Below, one piece after another: positions 17,392 through 26,212 of a stretch of 64,000 nucleotides of DNA (the stretch's first letter is position 1; each line of letters starts with the position of its first letter). The position numbers and the translations under genes were made by a program. The notes beneath the pieces were generated by a model. The model was given only the letters and a program-made list of their open reading frames with translations. It was not told the origin of the DNA and did no database searches. Origin of the DNA: F23-B02 sp946405205 (lineage in GTDB: Bacteria; Bacillota; Clostridia; Oscillospirales; Oscillospiraceae); assembly GCA_946405205.1 (NCBI GenBank), contig CAMJGL010000007.1, positions 1 through 64,000 on the forward strand, read 5' to 3'.

Positions 17392-19281
17392 TCAGCTTAC
17401 CGGTTCCGTAACTATCCTGAAATTATTCACTCTGTGATAGGTGGGCACGATCTCGCCTATCTTGCTGCGCAGAGCCTCGGCGTCTGTCTCATCGAGCTCG
17501 CTGAGCTCAAAAAGGGAGCGCTCAAACTCCGCCTTGTCAAATTCCACCTCATGGCCTATGTAAATAAGGTCGTTTTTGGTTTTCAGCATACCCTCGCCCG
17601 ACAAAAGCAGCTCCTCATAGAGCTTCTCGCCCGGGCGCAGGCCGGTATACACAACGGGGATGTCCACATCCGGCTCAAAGCCCGACAGCCTTATCATATT
17701 GCGGGCAAGGTCGTCGATGCGCACGGGCTCGCCCATGTCGAGCACGAATATCTCGCCGCCCCTGGCATAGGCGCCGGCCTGAAAGATGAGCTGCACCGCC
17801 TCGGGGATGGTCATGAAGTAGCGTATTACGTTTTTGTCCGTCACCGTCACGGGGCCTCCGTCCTTTATCTGCCTGCGGAACAGCGGGATGACGCTGCCCG
17901 CCGAGCCAAGCACGTTTCCGAAGCGCACGGCGACATATTCCGTCTCGGCTCTCTCGTTCCAGGTCTGGACTATCATCTCGCATATGCGCTTTGAGGCGCC
18001 CATGACATTGGTCGGGTTTACCGCCTTGTCGGTGGAGATGAGGATGAAGCGCTTCGTGCCGTATTCAGCCGCGGCACGCGCAACATTGTATGTGCCGAAG
18101 ACATTGTTTTTAATGGCCTCGAAGGGCGAGTCCTCCATGAGCGGAACGTGCTTATGCGCCGCGGCATGGCACACCAGATCCGGCCTGTACTCCCTGAATA
18201 TGTTCTCGACGCGCCTTCTGTCCCTCACCGAGCCTATCAGCACCAGAAGGTCGAGCTCCGGATGGCTGCGTTTAAGCTCCATCTGCACGTCGTAGGCGTT
18301 ATTCTCGTAAATATCGAATATTATGAGCTGCTTTGGGTGCTGAGCCGCTGCCTGACGGCACAGCTCGCTGCCTATGCTGCCGCCGCCGCCGGTCACAAGG
18401 ACTACCTTATCCCTGACATATCCGGCGACCTCGTTGAGATCGATCTTCACGATATCGCGCCCGAGCAGATCCTCGATATCGACCTCGCGTATGCTCTGGA
18501 TATTGACTTCGCCGTTTGCAAGCTGATAAAGCCCGGGCAGAGTCCGTATCCTGCAGCCCGTGGCATGGCAGATATCGAGAATGTCGAGCTTCTGCCTTCT
18601 GCTCGCCGAGGGGATGGCAAGCACTATCTCCTCAACGCCGTATTTTTCCGCGGCGTCGACTATCTGCTCCTTGCCGCCGACGACCTTCACGCCGTTTATG
18701 TAGCTGCCCTGCTTGAGGCGGTCGTCGTCGATTATGCAGACGACGTTATTCTCCGAATTCACGCTGTTTCTGAATTCACGCAGCACCATGGCTCCGGCCG
18801 CACCGCCGCCTATGAGCATGGTGCGCCTGCGCTCTTTTCTGCGCAGACTCTGCCGCCTGTCCCTGATGATCCTGTACGCAAATCGCTCAAAGCCCGTAAG
18901 CGCGGCCAGCAGCACCGCATACAGTATCGGGAAGCTTCTGGGCATCGGCTTGCCGAGCATATACATGCCGAAGCTGCTCGCGAAAGCCGCGAGCACGGAC
19001 GCGATGCTTATACGGATAAGCTCCGCAGTTCCCGCATATTCCCAGAGGCTGTTATACAGTCTGGCCGCGGCAAATATGCCAAGCGTCAGCAGCGTGATCG
19101 CCCATGAATATGACAGCAGCCAGCCGAAATACGTGGTTTGCTGAAGCAGCCCGTAATTCAGCTCAAATCTCAGAAACAGAGCCATAAACGCCGACATGTT
19201 TATCAGAAGCGCATCCAGGATAACAAGGCCGATTATTCTGACAAGCTTCTGCTCGTTGATGCTCTCAATCGCTCTTCTCAT
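17392..19281 (-). CDS. CapD/PglF-like membrane nucleotide-sugar 4,6-dehydratase
   Basis: A 629-residue protein with four N-terminal helices, a CoA-binding-like Rossmann domain (LIGGGAAGAMVLREF, about residues 155-260) and a C-terminal SDR domain with GGGGSIGSELC. The active-site region reads STDKAVNPTNVMGASK, the long-form dehydratase pattern with Met in place of Tyr. It probably dehydrates UDP-GlcNAc on the inner membrane face. It is preceded by the tyrosine-kinase gene and followed by the aminotransferase with small gaps. Confidence 0.92.
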   Translation of the reverse strand: MRRAIESINEQKLVRIIGLVILDALLINMSAFMALFLRFELNYGLLQQTTYFGWLLSYSWAITLLTLGIFAAARLYNSLWEYAGTAELIRISIASVLAAFASSFGMYMLGKPMPRSFPILYAVLLAALTGFERFAYRIIRDRRQSLRRKERRRTMLIGGGAAGAMVLREFRNSVNSENNVVCIIDDDRLKQGSYINGVKVVGGKEQIVDAAEKYGVEEIVLAIPSASRRQKLDILDICHATGCRIRTLPGLYQLANGEVNIQSIREVDIEDLLGRDIVKIDLNEVAGYVRDKVVLVTGGGGSIGSELCRQAAAQHPKQLIIFDIYENNAYDVQMELKRSHPELDLLVLIGSVRDRRRVENIFREYRPDLVCHAAAHKHVPLMEDSPFEAIKNNVFGTYNVARAAAEYGTKRFILISTDKAVNPTNVMGASKRICEMIVQTWNERAETEYVAVRFGNVLGSAGSVIPLFRRQIKDGGPVTVTDKNVIRYFMTIPEAVQLIFQAGAYARGGEIFVLDMGEPVRIDDLARNMIRLSGFEPDVDIPVVYTGLRPGEKLYEELLLSGEGMLKTKNDLIYIGHEVEFDKAEFERSLFELSELDETDAEALRSKIGEIVPTYHRVNNFRIVTEPVS

Positions 19282-19305
19282 TTTGTTCCCACTCCCGGGC
19301 GGGAT

Positions 19306-20730
19306 TCACTCTTTCCCGCTTTCTCCATAGCTTTTCCCATAGCCGTAGCCGTAGCCATAACCGTAGCCATAGCCGTAACCGTAGCCGTAGCGTCCGGCTG
19401 TGCCGCCGGAATACATATTCAGCACATAGCCGATGATCTGGGCTCCGCTGTCGGCAATTCTGGTGAGCCCGTCAATGACGCCGGCCCTGCTTGCATAGTT
19501 CTGCCTTATGACCATAAGCGCGCCGTCGGTGCAGTCTGCAAGCTCCTCCGCGTCAGACAGCAGCGATGTCGGCGGGGTGTCCATCAGGATATAGTCATAA
19601 GCTTTCTTATACTCCCCGAGCGCCTTTATAAAGCTCTCGGTGCTCAGCATCTCGGATGCGTTCTCGGCGTTCAGGCCGGCGAATATCACGTCGATACCGT
19701 CGCCGTCGAGCGTGTGGATGACGGCGCCCGGCTCGACCTGGCCTCGCGTCAGCTCCATAAGGCCGACGCACTCGTCCACGCCGAGCATTTTATAAAGCGA
19801 CGGATTTCGCATATCGCAGTCGATGAGCAGCACCCTGCGGTGCAGCCGCGCAAGGGATTTGGCAAGGTTTACGGTCACCGTCGTCTTTCCCTCGCCGCTG
19901 GCCGCGCTGCACACCATAAGGGTCTGCATCTGCTTTTCCTTGAGGCGTTTGTCAATGCGGACCGCTATCGCCCTGAAGGCCTCGCGGTAGCCGTGGCTGC
20001 TGCTGTCGAGTGAAATGACCTTGCGGACGTTTTTGCTGCGTCTTTTGATCTCCACCGTGGGGAGAGAGCCGAGATATCTTGCGTTTGTGAAGCGCTGCAG
20101 ATCCTCCCTGCCCATGATCGTCGCTTTTGTGAGGCCATAGGCCGCCGCCGCGCACAGTCCCAGCACGAAGCCTATAAGCGCGCCGCGCTTGCAGGAGCCG
20201 GCCCAGCTTCTGCTGTTGACGGGCTCTTTCGGAACGCCGGTCTCGTCCACGATGACCATTTCGGTCGGGCCGACGACATATTCCGCGACCTGCGGATAGT
20301 TTTTGATGACCGACTGCAGGACGTCATAGCAGTTTTTCGCATCGCCGCCCGTAACGCTGAGGACGATCATGTTCGCATCCTCAACGGTGCTGACCGATAT
20401 CGAGGGCAGCGCCGTGACTCCGAGATCCGTCTTTACGAGATCGCTGAGCACGCCGCTCGTCAGGATATACGGAAAGGTCTTGGCCATTTGCTGCGCCGCG
20501 GCGTAGTTATACGCGGTGACGGAGGCCTGGCTTTCATTCTTAACGTAAACGGTGAAGGTCGCGGAGGCCGTGTACACCGGAGTATACCTCAGCCACGATG
20601 CCGCGCCCATACCGGCGCCGACAAGGATCGTCAGCGTCAGCACGAGCCACCACAGCCTGCGCAGTCCCCTGAGGAAGTCGCCCAGGATCCTGCCGGCGGA
20701 GAACGCATGCACATTATTCTGCTGTTCCAT
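19306..20730 (-). CDS. Capsule-type tyrosine autokinase 1, Tyr-Gly tail
   Basis: Wzc/CpsCD-like BY-kinase of 474 residues with Wzz-type chain-length domain and two helices flanking residues 25-190. The kinase domain has Walker A SAASGEGKTTV, A' VLLIDCDMRNP and B YILMDTPP. The C-terminus is an extreme YG repeat (about nine YG units) ending in KSYGESGKE, the presumed autophosphorylation cluster. The longer frame starts at 20757, but the ATG at 20730 with GGAGG eight bases upstream is preferred. It overlaps the end of the second kinase gene by 17 bases. The CpsB-type phosphatase encoded upstream probably dephosphorylates it. Confidence 0.9.
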   Translation of the reverse strand: MEQQNNVHAFSAGRILGDFLRGLRRLWWLVLTLTILVGAGMGAASWLRYTPVYTASATFTVYVKNESQASVTAYNYAAAQQMAKTFPYILTSGVLSDLVKTDLGVTALPSISVSTVEDANMIVLSVTGGDAKNCYDVLQSVIKNYPQVAEYVVGPTEMVIVDETGVPKEPVNSRSWAGSCKRGALIGFVLGLCAAAAYGLTKATIMGREDLQRFTNARYLGSLPTVEIKRRSKNVRKVISLDSSSHGYREAFRAIAVRIDKRLKEKQMQTLMVCSAASGEGKTTVTVNLAKSLARLHRRVLLIDCDMRNPSLYKMLGVDECVGLMELTRGQVEPGAVIHTLDGDGIDVIFAGLNAENASEMLSTESFIKALGEYKKAYDYILMDTPPTSLLSDAEELADCTDGALMVIRQNYASRAGVIDGLTRIADSGAQIIGYVLNMYSGGTAGRYGYGYGYGYGYGYGYGYGKSYGESGKE

Positions 20731-22297
20731 TGTCTGCGCCCTCCGTTTCAGCCTCAAAGTCGTATACAGCCCCGTCAGCGGCGAACCGTCTCTGCTCCGA
20801 GGCGCTGCCTCCGCGGCTGCCGTAGCCGTAGCCGTACTTGCCGTAGCCGTATTTCCCGTAACCGTATTTGCCGTAGCTCTGCTTATGATAGCCGTATTTG
20901 CCGCTGCCGCCGTAGCTGTAATTCTCGTTCAGATCGGCAGTGCGGACATTGTTGAACACGCAACCCAAAAGCACGGCGTTTGAGCTGTTTATAGAATCAA
21001 TGGCGTCGTTGAGCACTCTCACGGGAGTCTGATCCTGCCTAACCACAAGTATCGCGGCGTCGGCAAGCTCGGCTATGCATTCCGCGTCCGGCGAGGCCGA
21101 CAGCGGAGGCGTGTCGATTATCACCATGTCCATGTTTTTCTTGGCCTGCTCGATGAGCTGGCGCATATTCGGACTGCTTATCAGCTCGGTCGAGTTTTCG
21201 GTGCAGCCGCGGCCGAGGATAAGCCCCAGCCGGTGGGTCCTGTCCATCAGCAGGGCGTCCCTGAGCTCCGCCTTTCCGGATACAAGCTCGCTTATGCTCG
21301 CATATTCGGAATTCTTATATTCGAGTATCTTATGTATCGCGGGCTTTTTCATATCCGCGTCGATGATGATGACGCTTTTGCGTTTTCTGTTCATGGCAAG
21401 GGCGATATTGACGGCGACTGTGCTCTTGCCCTCGTTTTCCATGACGGAGGTCACCATCAGCACCTTTGCGTTATTGCGGCGCATGAGGTATTCCACCCTT
21501 GTGCGCAGCTTCTTGAAGGTCTCCACGAAGGCAAAGCCCGTCGTGGGGTCTGTTATAACGACGCTTTTCTTTTTTCTTTTGAGGGCGGACTTGAGCGACT
21601 TATTCTTTCGCTCATGGTAGACCGTACCGAGAAGCCTTGTGTCCAGCTTGCTCTCCACCTCGTCGATGGTCTTGACGGTATCGCGCAGATACGCCGCTAT
21701 GCACAGCAGCGCCGCGGCGGCCACGGCGGCCGCGGACGCGCTCAGCACCGCGATGCGCTTTGCTCCCGACGAATTGACGGGGGTCGTGGGTATCGTGGGC
21801 TGCTGGAGGATATCGAGTGCGACGTTTCCAAGCACCGTGCTACTTATATCCTCATAATTTTTCAGAACCGCCCTCGTGATCAGGTATGCCTCGCGGGGGT
21901 TGGAGGCCGTCACCGTCATTTCAAGCAGGTTTGTCTCCTCGATCACGACGGCCCTTATGCTGCCGGACGCGGGAGCCGTGCCCATTTCCTCCGCTATGCG
22001 CGCCTTCATTACGTCGCTTCCGAGAAGCTTGGAAAACGCGGCGGCCATGTTCTTGGCGGCCGAGAGATTTGAATATACCGAGCCCGTGCCGTTCTTTTCG
22101 GACACGACAAAGGTCGTTTTCGTCTGATACTCAGGCTTATACAAGACCGATGCGCCAACGAATGCGCAGGAGCCGACGATCACCGCGGCCATGACTATCG
22201 CCCAGAGCTTCGTCAGCACCTCGCGGAGCAGCAGCACAACGTGCAGCTTCGGGGCGCCGTTTCTTTCGTTTTCCGGAATCCTGTTTTCTTCCATCAC
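20714..22297 (-). CDS. Capsule-type tyrosine autokinase 2, KYGYG tail
   Basis: A second BY-kinase, 527 residues, with N-terminal Wzz domain and helices (AIVMAAVIVGSCAFVGASVL and AVLSASAAAVAAAALLCIA). The kinase domain has Walker A MENEGKSTVAV, A' VIIIDADMKKP and B MVIIDTPPLS. Its tail repeats SYGKYGYGKYGYGKYGYGYG and then has about 45 acidic and Ser-rich residues. Both kinases look catalytically complete, so this is not a split transmembrane activator/kinase pair as in Bacillus. It lies 7 bases after the Ig-like gene. Confidence 0.9.
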   Translation of the reverse strand: MMEENRIPENERNGAPKLHVVLLLREVLTKLWAIVMAAVIVGSCAFVGASVLYKPEYQTKTTFVVSEKNGTGSVYSNLSAAKNMAAAFSKLLGSDVMKARIAEEMGTAPASGSIRAVVIEETNLLEMTVTASNPREAYLITRAVLKNYEDISSTVLGNVALDILQQPTIPTTPVNSSGAKRIAVLSASAAAVAAAALLCIAAYLRDTVKTIDEVESKLDTRLLGTVYHERKNKSLKSALKRKKKSVVITDPTTGFAFVETFKKLRTRVEYLMRRNNAKVLMVTSVMENEGKSTVAVNIALAMNRKRKSVIIIDADMKKPAIHKILEYKNSEYASISELVSGKAELRDALLMDRTHRLGLILGRGCTENSTELISSPNMRQLIEQAKKNMDMVIIDTPPLSASPDAECIAELADAAILVVRQDQTPVRVLNDAIDSINSSNAVLLGCVFNNVRTADLNENYSYGGSGKYGYHKQSYGKYGYGKYGYGKYGYGYGSRGGSASEQRRFAADGAVYDFEAETEGADNGTAE

Positions 22298-22304
22298 GCA
22301 CCCC

Positions 22305-23126
22305 CTACTCCACGACGACGGTCAGCCGCACATGGCTCTCCGAGCTTCCGTAGCCATAGGAATACTTAACGTTATATACTCCCGGGGTGTCGGTATCGAC
22401 CTCGTTTTTGATGCGCAGGCCGTCCGCCCCCGTTTTCTGCTCGCCGTTTGCAACATAGCCTTTCACATAGCTTGCCGCGTCAAACTCCGCTCCTGCGGGC
22501 AGATACACGACATACTGCTTCAGGCTTATATCGGCCGCGTTTGGAGCGTCTGCCGTGACCTCGACGGTTATGGTAAGGTGCGACGTGTCGCCCAGGCTGT
22601 TCGTGACCCTCAGCGTCACCTGATGCTCGCCGACGCTGCTCAGCGACAAGGCGTCACTGTCGATGCTGTACTTTACCTTGTCCGATATATCGCCGTCGAA
22701 CATATCCTGAGCCTCGATGTACTTCAGGATGTCGATATTGCCGGACAGCTTGAACTCCATGCTTCTCGTGAAGCTGAAAACAGGCTGCCTGTAATCGGTA
22801 AAGCGCACGGTGCGCTCGGCCCTCGCAAGGTGATTCTGCGAGTCGAAGGCGACATAGCTTACTTTCGCGCTGCCGTCGTGCATGCGGGATATCCCTTCAA
22901 CAATAAGGGAGCCGGTAATATCCCCGTCCTCCGGATCGGAAGCGGTAACGCCCCGCAGCAGCTCCTCGTCCGAGGCGTCCACCCTGGCTTCTGTACTGCT
23001 TTTATCGAAGCTTATCTGCGGCATGCCGGGGCTCGACTGCGATCTTTCGTACACGGTGTATCCCACTGCAAGCGCGACAGACAGCACCGTCAGTATTATG
23101 AGTATAAGGGGTAATTTATTTTTCAC
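22305..23126 (-). CDS. Membrane-anchored protein with cadherin/DUF5011-like domains
   Basis: A 273-residue protein with an N-terminal signal anchor (LPLILIILTVLSVALAVGYTVY) and two or three extracellular Ig-like modules. DASDEELLRGVTASDPEDGDITG is the typical start of the Asp-rich DUF5011/HYR type, and the repeat MFDGDISDKVKYSID follows. It lies between the phosphatase and kinase genes. Such proteins are often found in clostridial polysaccharide operons; a role in presenting or sensing polymer outside the membrane is only inferred. Confidence 0.75.
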   Translation of the reverse strand: MKNKLPLILIILTVLSVALAVGYTVYERSQSSPGMPQISFDKSSTEARVDASDEELLRGVTASDPEDGDITGSLIVEGISRMHDGSAKVSYVAFDSQNHLARAERTVRFTDYRQPVFSFTRSMEFKLSGNIDILKYIEAQDMFDGDISDKVKYSIDSDALSLSSVGEHQVTLRVTNSLGDTSHLTITVEVTADAPNAADISLKQYVVYLPAGAEFDAASYVKGYVANGEQKTGADGLRIKNEVDTDTPGVYNVKYSYGYGSSESHVRLTVVVE

Positions 23127-23141
23127 GAAAGCACCTCATTC

Positions 23142-23891
23142 TCAAAACATTTCAAACTCATACGGCAGGACCAGCTCCCGGTCCTGAAGTATGCGTTTTG
23201 GGTTATCGACAAGCAGGAGCTGAGCAAGGCCGTCGGAGTATTCCATGCTCAGGAAATCCATGGCGGGGCTCATGTCCGTAGTTCTCACACGGGCGCCGTG
23301 GGCGTCACTGGCAACGCAGGTCACCATGCCCTCCCTCAGAAGATAGTGGGCAAGCTTCGCCGCCGAGGAGCCGAATCTTCCGAAAAGGCTGCCTTTGTTT
23401 ATCTGGATACCAAGGCCGTCGGCAAGCCATTTTTCTATGATCCGCGGCTGCTCCTGCAGCTCGAAATAGCGCTCCGGATGTGCGATAACGGGGATGCAGC
23501 CCGCGTCGAGCAGCTCGTTTATCAGCCATTGCATATATCCGATATCGGCGAAAAAATCAAACTCCGTCAGCAGATAGCGGCTGCCGCCGAGCGTCGCCAG
23601 CCTTCCCTCGCGGAAAAGCCGCGCCGTGTTCTCCGCGCCGTAGACCTCGGCGCCCATATATACCTCCAGCGGCGTGCCGTTTTTCCTGAGCTCTGTTCTG
23701 AATGTCTCCAACCGCTCCGCAAGCTCCGGGGACGCGTAGTTTTCAAACATGCCCCGCTGATTGCAGTGGGGGGTCGCTATTATCGCGGCAACGCCCGACT
23801 CGGCCGCAAGCTCCGCCATCTCGACCGAACGCTCCATGTCCGGCGAGCCGTCGTCGAGCCCGGGCAGGATATGCGCGTGAATATCTATCAT
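23142..23891 (-). CDS. CpsB/CapC-type PHP tyrosine phosphatase
   Basis: Metal-dependent phosphatase of 249 residues of the PHP superfamily. MIDIHAHILPGLDDG gives the first His ligands, IIATPHCNQRG the next, and VIAHPERY and CVASDAHG complete the site. It removes phosphate from the Tyr cluster of capsule BY-kinases. Its start overlaps the stop of the S26-like gene by one base. Two downstream kinases are likely substrates. Confidence 0.92.
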   Translation of the reverse strand: MIDIHAHILPGLDDGSPDMERSVEMAELAAESGVAAIIATPHCNQRGMFENYASPELAERLETFRTELRKNGTPLEVYMGAEVYGAENTARLFREGRLATLGGSRYLLTEFDFFADIGYMQWLINELLDAGCIPVIAHPERYFELQEQPRIIEKWLADGLGIQINKGSLFGRFGSSAAKLAHYLLREGMVTCVASDAHGARVRTTDMSPAMDFLSMEYSDGLAQLLLVDNPKRILQDRELVLPYEFEMF

Positions 23892-24349
23892 TATTTGCTC
23901 CTAATTCGGGAATACAGGCTTATAAGCCCTTTGCGGCTCCCCACGGCGAGGGGCCAGATGTTCTCAAAAAAGTCCCAGCAGAGGCAGCCGGGCTTCTGTG
24001 TTTTTCCCTTGCGCAGTGCCTCCGTGACATAGGCAAAGGCGCATTTTATGTTCAGGGGACCCTCGATATCATCCTGTGCGTCCCCGACGAACCAGCATTT
24101 TTCACCGTCGATACGGTGCAGCCTGTGCAGGATGTAGCGTCCGTCGGCCCTGCGGTAAAACACGATGTCCCCGCGCCTGAGCGGGCGGTCGATGGCCTTG
24201 AGATACACCGTGTCCCTGCCCGGCGCAAGAAAGGGCAGCATGCTGCCGCCGCTGACAACGAGCGGAAGCACCGCTCCTGCACGGAGCAGCTCCTCATATT
24301 CGGGCATGAGCTCCTCCGGCGTGAGGATGCGCTTTCCGGTATTCTTCAT
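23891..24349 (-). CDS. S24/S26-like peptidase without membrane anchor
   Basis: A 152-residue protein with a signal-peptidase fold core. The candidate nucleophile Ser is in VVSGGSMLPFL and a His in GRYILHRLHRI takes the place where bacterial LepB enzymes have Lys. This resembles the Ser-His type. No clear transmembrane helix is seen. It overlaps the ABC exporter gene by four bases (ATGA) and the phosphatase gene by one. Processing of a substrate of the coupled exporter is possible, but no peptide precursor was found in the window. Confidence 0.75.
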   Translation of the reverse strand: MKNTGKRILTPEELMPEYEELLRAGAVLPLVVSGGSMLPFLAPGRDTVYLKAIDRPLRRGDIVFYRRADGRYILHRLHRIDGEKCWFVGDAQDDIEGPLNIKCAFAYVTEALRKGKTQKPGCLCWDFFENIWPLAVGSRKGLISLYSRIRSK

Positions 24350-26052
24350 TCTTCCGCCCCCACAAGCTCAAGTCCCTCGAGCACATAGCGCTTTTCGCAC
24401 ATTCCGGCCGCCGCGGGGCGGTGGCTTATGAGCACGCAGGTCCTTACAAAGCCGCTGTTTCGTATGTTGAGCAGCATTTTCATCTCTGTCTCCTCGTCAA
24501 GGGCGCTGGTCGCCTCATCAAGGATCAGTATCGGCGCTTTTTGCAGCAGGGCGCGGGCGACGGCTATGCGCTGGGCCTGCCCCTCGGAGAAGCCGCGTCC
24601 TATCTCGCCGGTCTTGCTGTATATGCCCTCGGGCAGGCGCGACACGAATTTATCCGCGCAGGCAAGACGCAGAGCCTCCGTGATCTCCTCGTCGGTCGCT
24701 TCGGGCTTTACCATGCGCAGATTATCCGCCACCGTACCGGCAAGCACGGTGTTTCCCTGCGGCACATAGGCGAAGGCCCTGCGCGTCGCGGCCGACAGAG
24801 GTATGCTGCCCTTATCCGTCAGCAGCACCGCCTCGCCCTTATCGGGTCTTATCAGGCCGAGCATCATGCGCACGACGGTGGTCTTGCCCTCGCCGGAGGC
24901 TCCCGCGAGCGCGACAAATTCGCCCGGCTTTACCGAGAGGCTGATGTTTCTGAGCACCGGCTCGTCCTCGTCATAGGCAAAGCTCACGTTTCTGAGCTCA
25001 ACGCCGCATTCATCGGGCACATCGATCTGTTCTCTGGCTCCCGGCTCCTCGGGAAGCTCGACCACGGCCATGATCCTGCCCGCGGAGGTGGTTATGGATA
25101 TCGCCGAGGGCACGAGCCCCACGAGCGAGGAAAACGAGCTTCGCAGCATATTGGTAAGCTGCAGGAACATGGTCATGGTGCCGAAGGATATCGCATTCGT
25201 CCAGAGCCTGAAAACTCCCCAGCCGAAGCAGCCGGCGGAGATGACGAGCCCGACAATGCCCATGACGAGCCCCGTGACAACGGAGAATTTATTGTAATCA
25301 AGCAGCGCTTCCTTATATTTATCCTGCATCTGACGCATCCTGTCGGTAAAGCCGTCCATGACGCCGAAGGATTTGATGCCGGTGAGGTTGCGGAAGGAGT
25401 CCTCATGGAAGCTCATCGCCTGGCTTCCGACCTCCTTCATGCGCTTGTTGTACTCGCGCATGCGCTTGACGAGCGCCCGCGAGGACAGAACGTAGACCGG
25501 AGCCGCGATGAGCGCTATGAGCGCCATGACGGGGTCGCAGCAGAGGATTATCACGAGCGCGCCGACGAACTGCACAACGCCCGAAACGAAGCTCGGGATA
25601 AGGCTCGTAACGCCGCCCGAAACCGTGCTCACGTCGCCGTTGAGCCGGTTAATAAGATCTCCGCTGCGGAATTTCTCAAGCGACTGCCAGTCGGTGTGCA
25701 GCATTCTGTCGTACACCTCGGCCTGAATGCCGTTCTGCACCTTGATATTGATCACGGCGGCGATCCTTGACGCGGCGGCCTGCATGAAAACGCTGCCGAG
25801 CAGCATTCCCGCCATATACGCCGCCGCAGACCACACCGCGCCTGCCTGACTGCCCGTCACGGCGTCAATGAGCGCGCGCATGGCAAGGCTCGACAGCAGG
25901 CTCATCGCCGTTCCGGCAACGCCCAGCAGAATATGTATCAGCACGGTCATCCTGAAGCGGCGCACATATGTGTACATCCACTTGGCCTCGCGCAGCATTT
26001 CCCGAAACGCGCCTTCTTTTATTTTCGATTTTATTTTACTGCAAACACCCAT
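24346..26052 (-). CDS. ABC exporter, fused permease and ATPase
   Basis: A 568-residue type I exporter half-molecule that works as a dimer. Six helices occupy residues 30-310. The ATPase has Walker A GASGEGKTTV, signature FSEGQAQRIAV and Walker B ILILDEATSALDEET. There is no peptidase C39 domain. It opens the surface-polysaccharide operon and is coupled to the S26-like gene. The substrate could be a lipid-linked glycan or a peptide; sequence does not decide. Confidence 0.88.
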   Translation of the reverse strand: MGVCSKIKSKIKEGAFREMLREAKWMYTYVRRFRMTVLIHILLGVAGTAMSLLSSLAMRALIDAVTGSQAGAVWSAAAYMAGMLLGSVFMQAAASRIAAVINIKVQNGIQAEVYDRMLHTDWQSLEKFRSGDLINRLNGDVSTVSGGVTSLIPSFVSGVVQFVGALVIILCCDPVMALIALIAAPVYVLSSRALVKRMREYNKRMKEVGSQAMSFHEDSFRNLTGIKSFGVMDGFTDRMRQMQDKYKEALLDYNKFSVVTGLVMGIVGLVISAGCFGWGVFRLWTNAISFGTMTMFLQLTNMLRSSFSSLVGLVPSAISITTSAGRIMAVVELPEEPGAREQIDVPDECGVELRNVSFAYDEDEPVLRNISLSVKPGEFVALAGASGEGKTTVVRMMLGLIRPDKGEAVLLTDKGSIPLSAATRRAFAYVPQGNTVLAGTVADNLRMVKPEATDEEITEALRLACADKFVSRLPEGIYSKTGEIGRGFSEGQAQRIAVARALLQKAPILILDEATSALDEETEMKMLLNIRNSGFVRTCVLISHRPAAAGMCEKRYVLEGLELVGAEE

Positions 26053-26174
26053 TTTTCACCGTTCCGCTCAGAAAACAGGACATAAAGACGCTATTATGCA
26101 TATTAATGTATTTTACCACACCGCACACGTCAATATCAATAGTGTTTTCTTCCAATAACTGTCGTATTTGCAAG

Positions 26175-26200
26175 AAAAAACACCGTGCATGGCACGGTGT
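26175..26200 (-). terminator. Terminator after Na/Pi cotransporter gene
   Basis: On the minus strand CACCGTGCC/GGCACGGTG-type hairpin followed by TTTTTT, just after the cotransporter stop. Confidence 0.9.
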
Positions 26201-26212
26201 TGCAAACTATTC

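Noticed and set aside
19320..19395. Short tandem repeats as a CRISPR array
   Set aside because: The repeats are 6-bp coding units for Tyr-Gly inside a kinase gene, without spacers.
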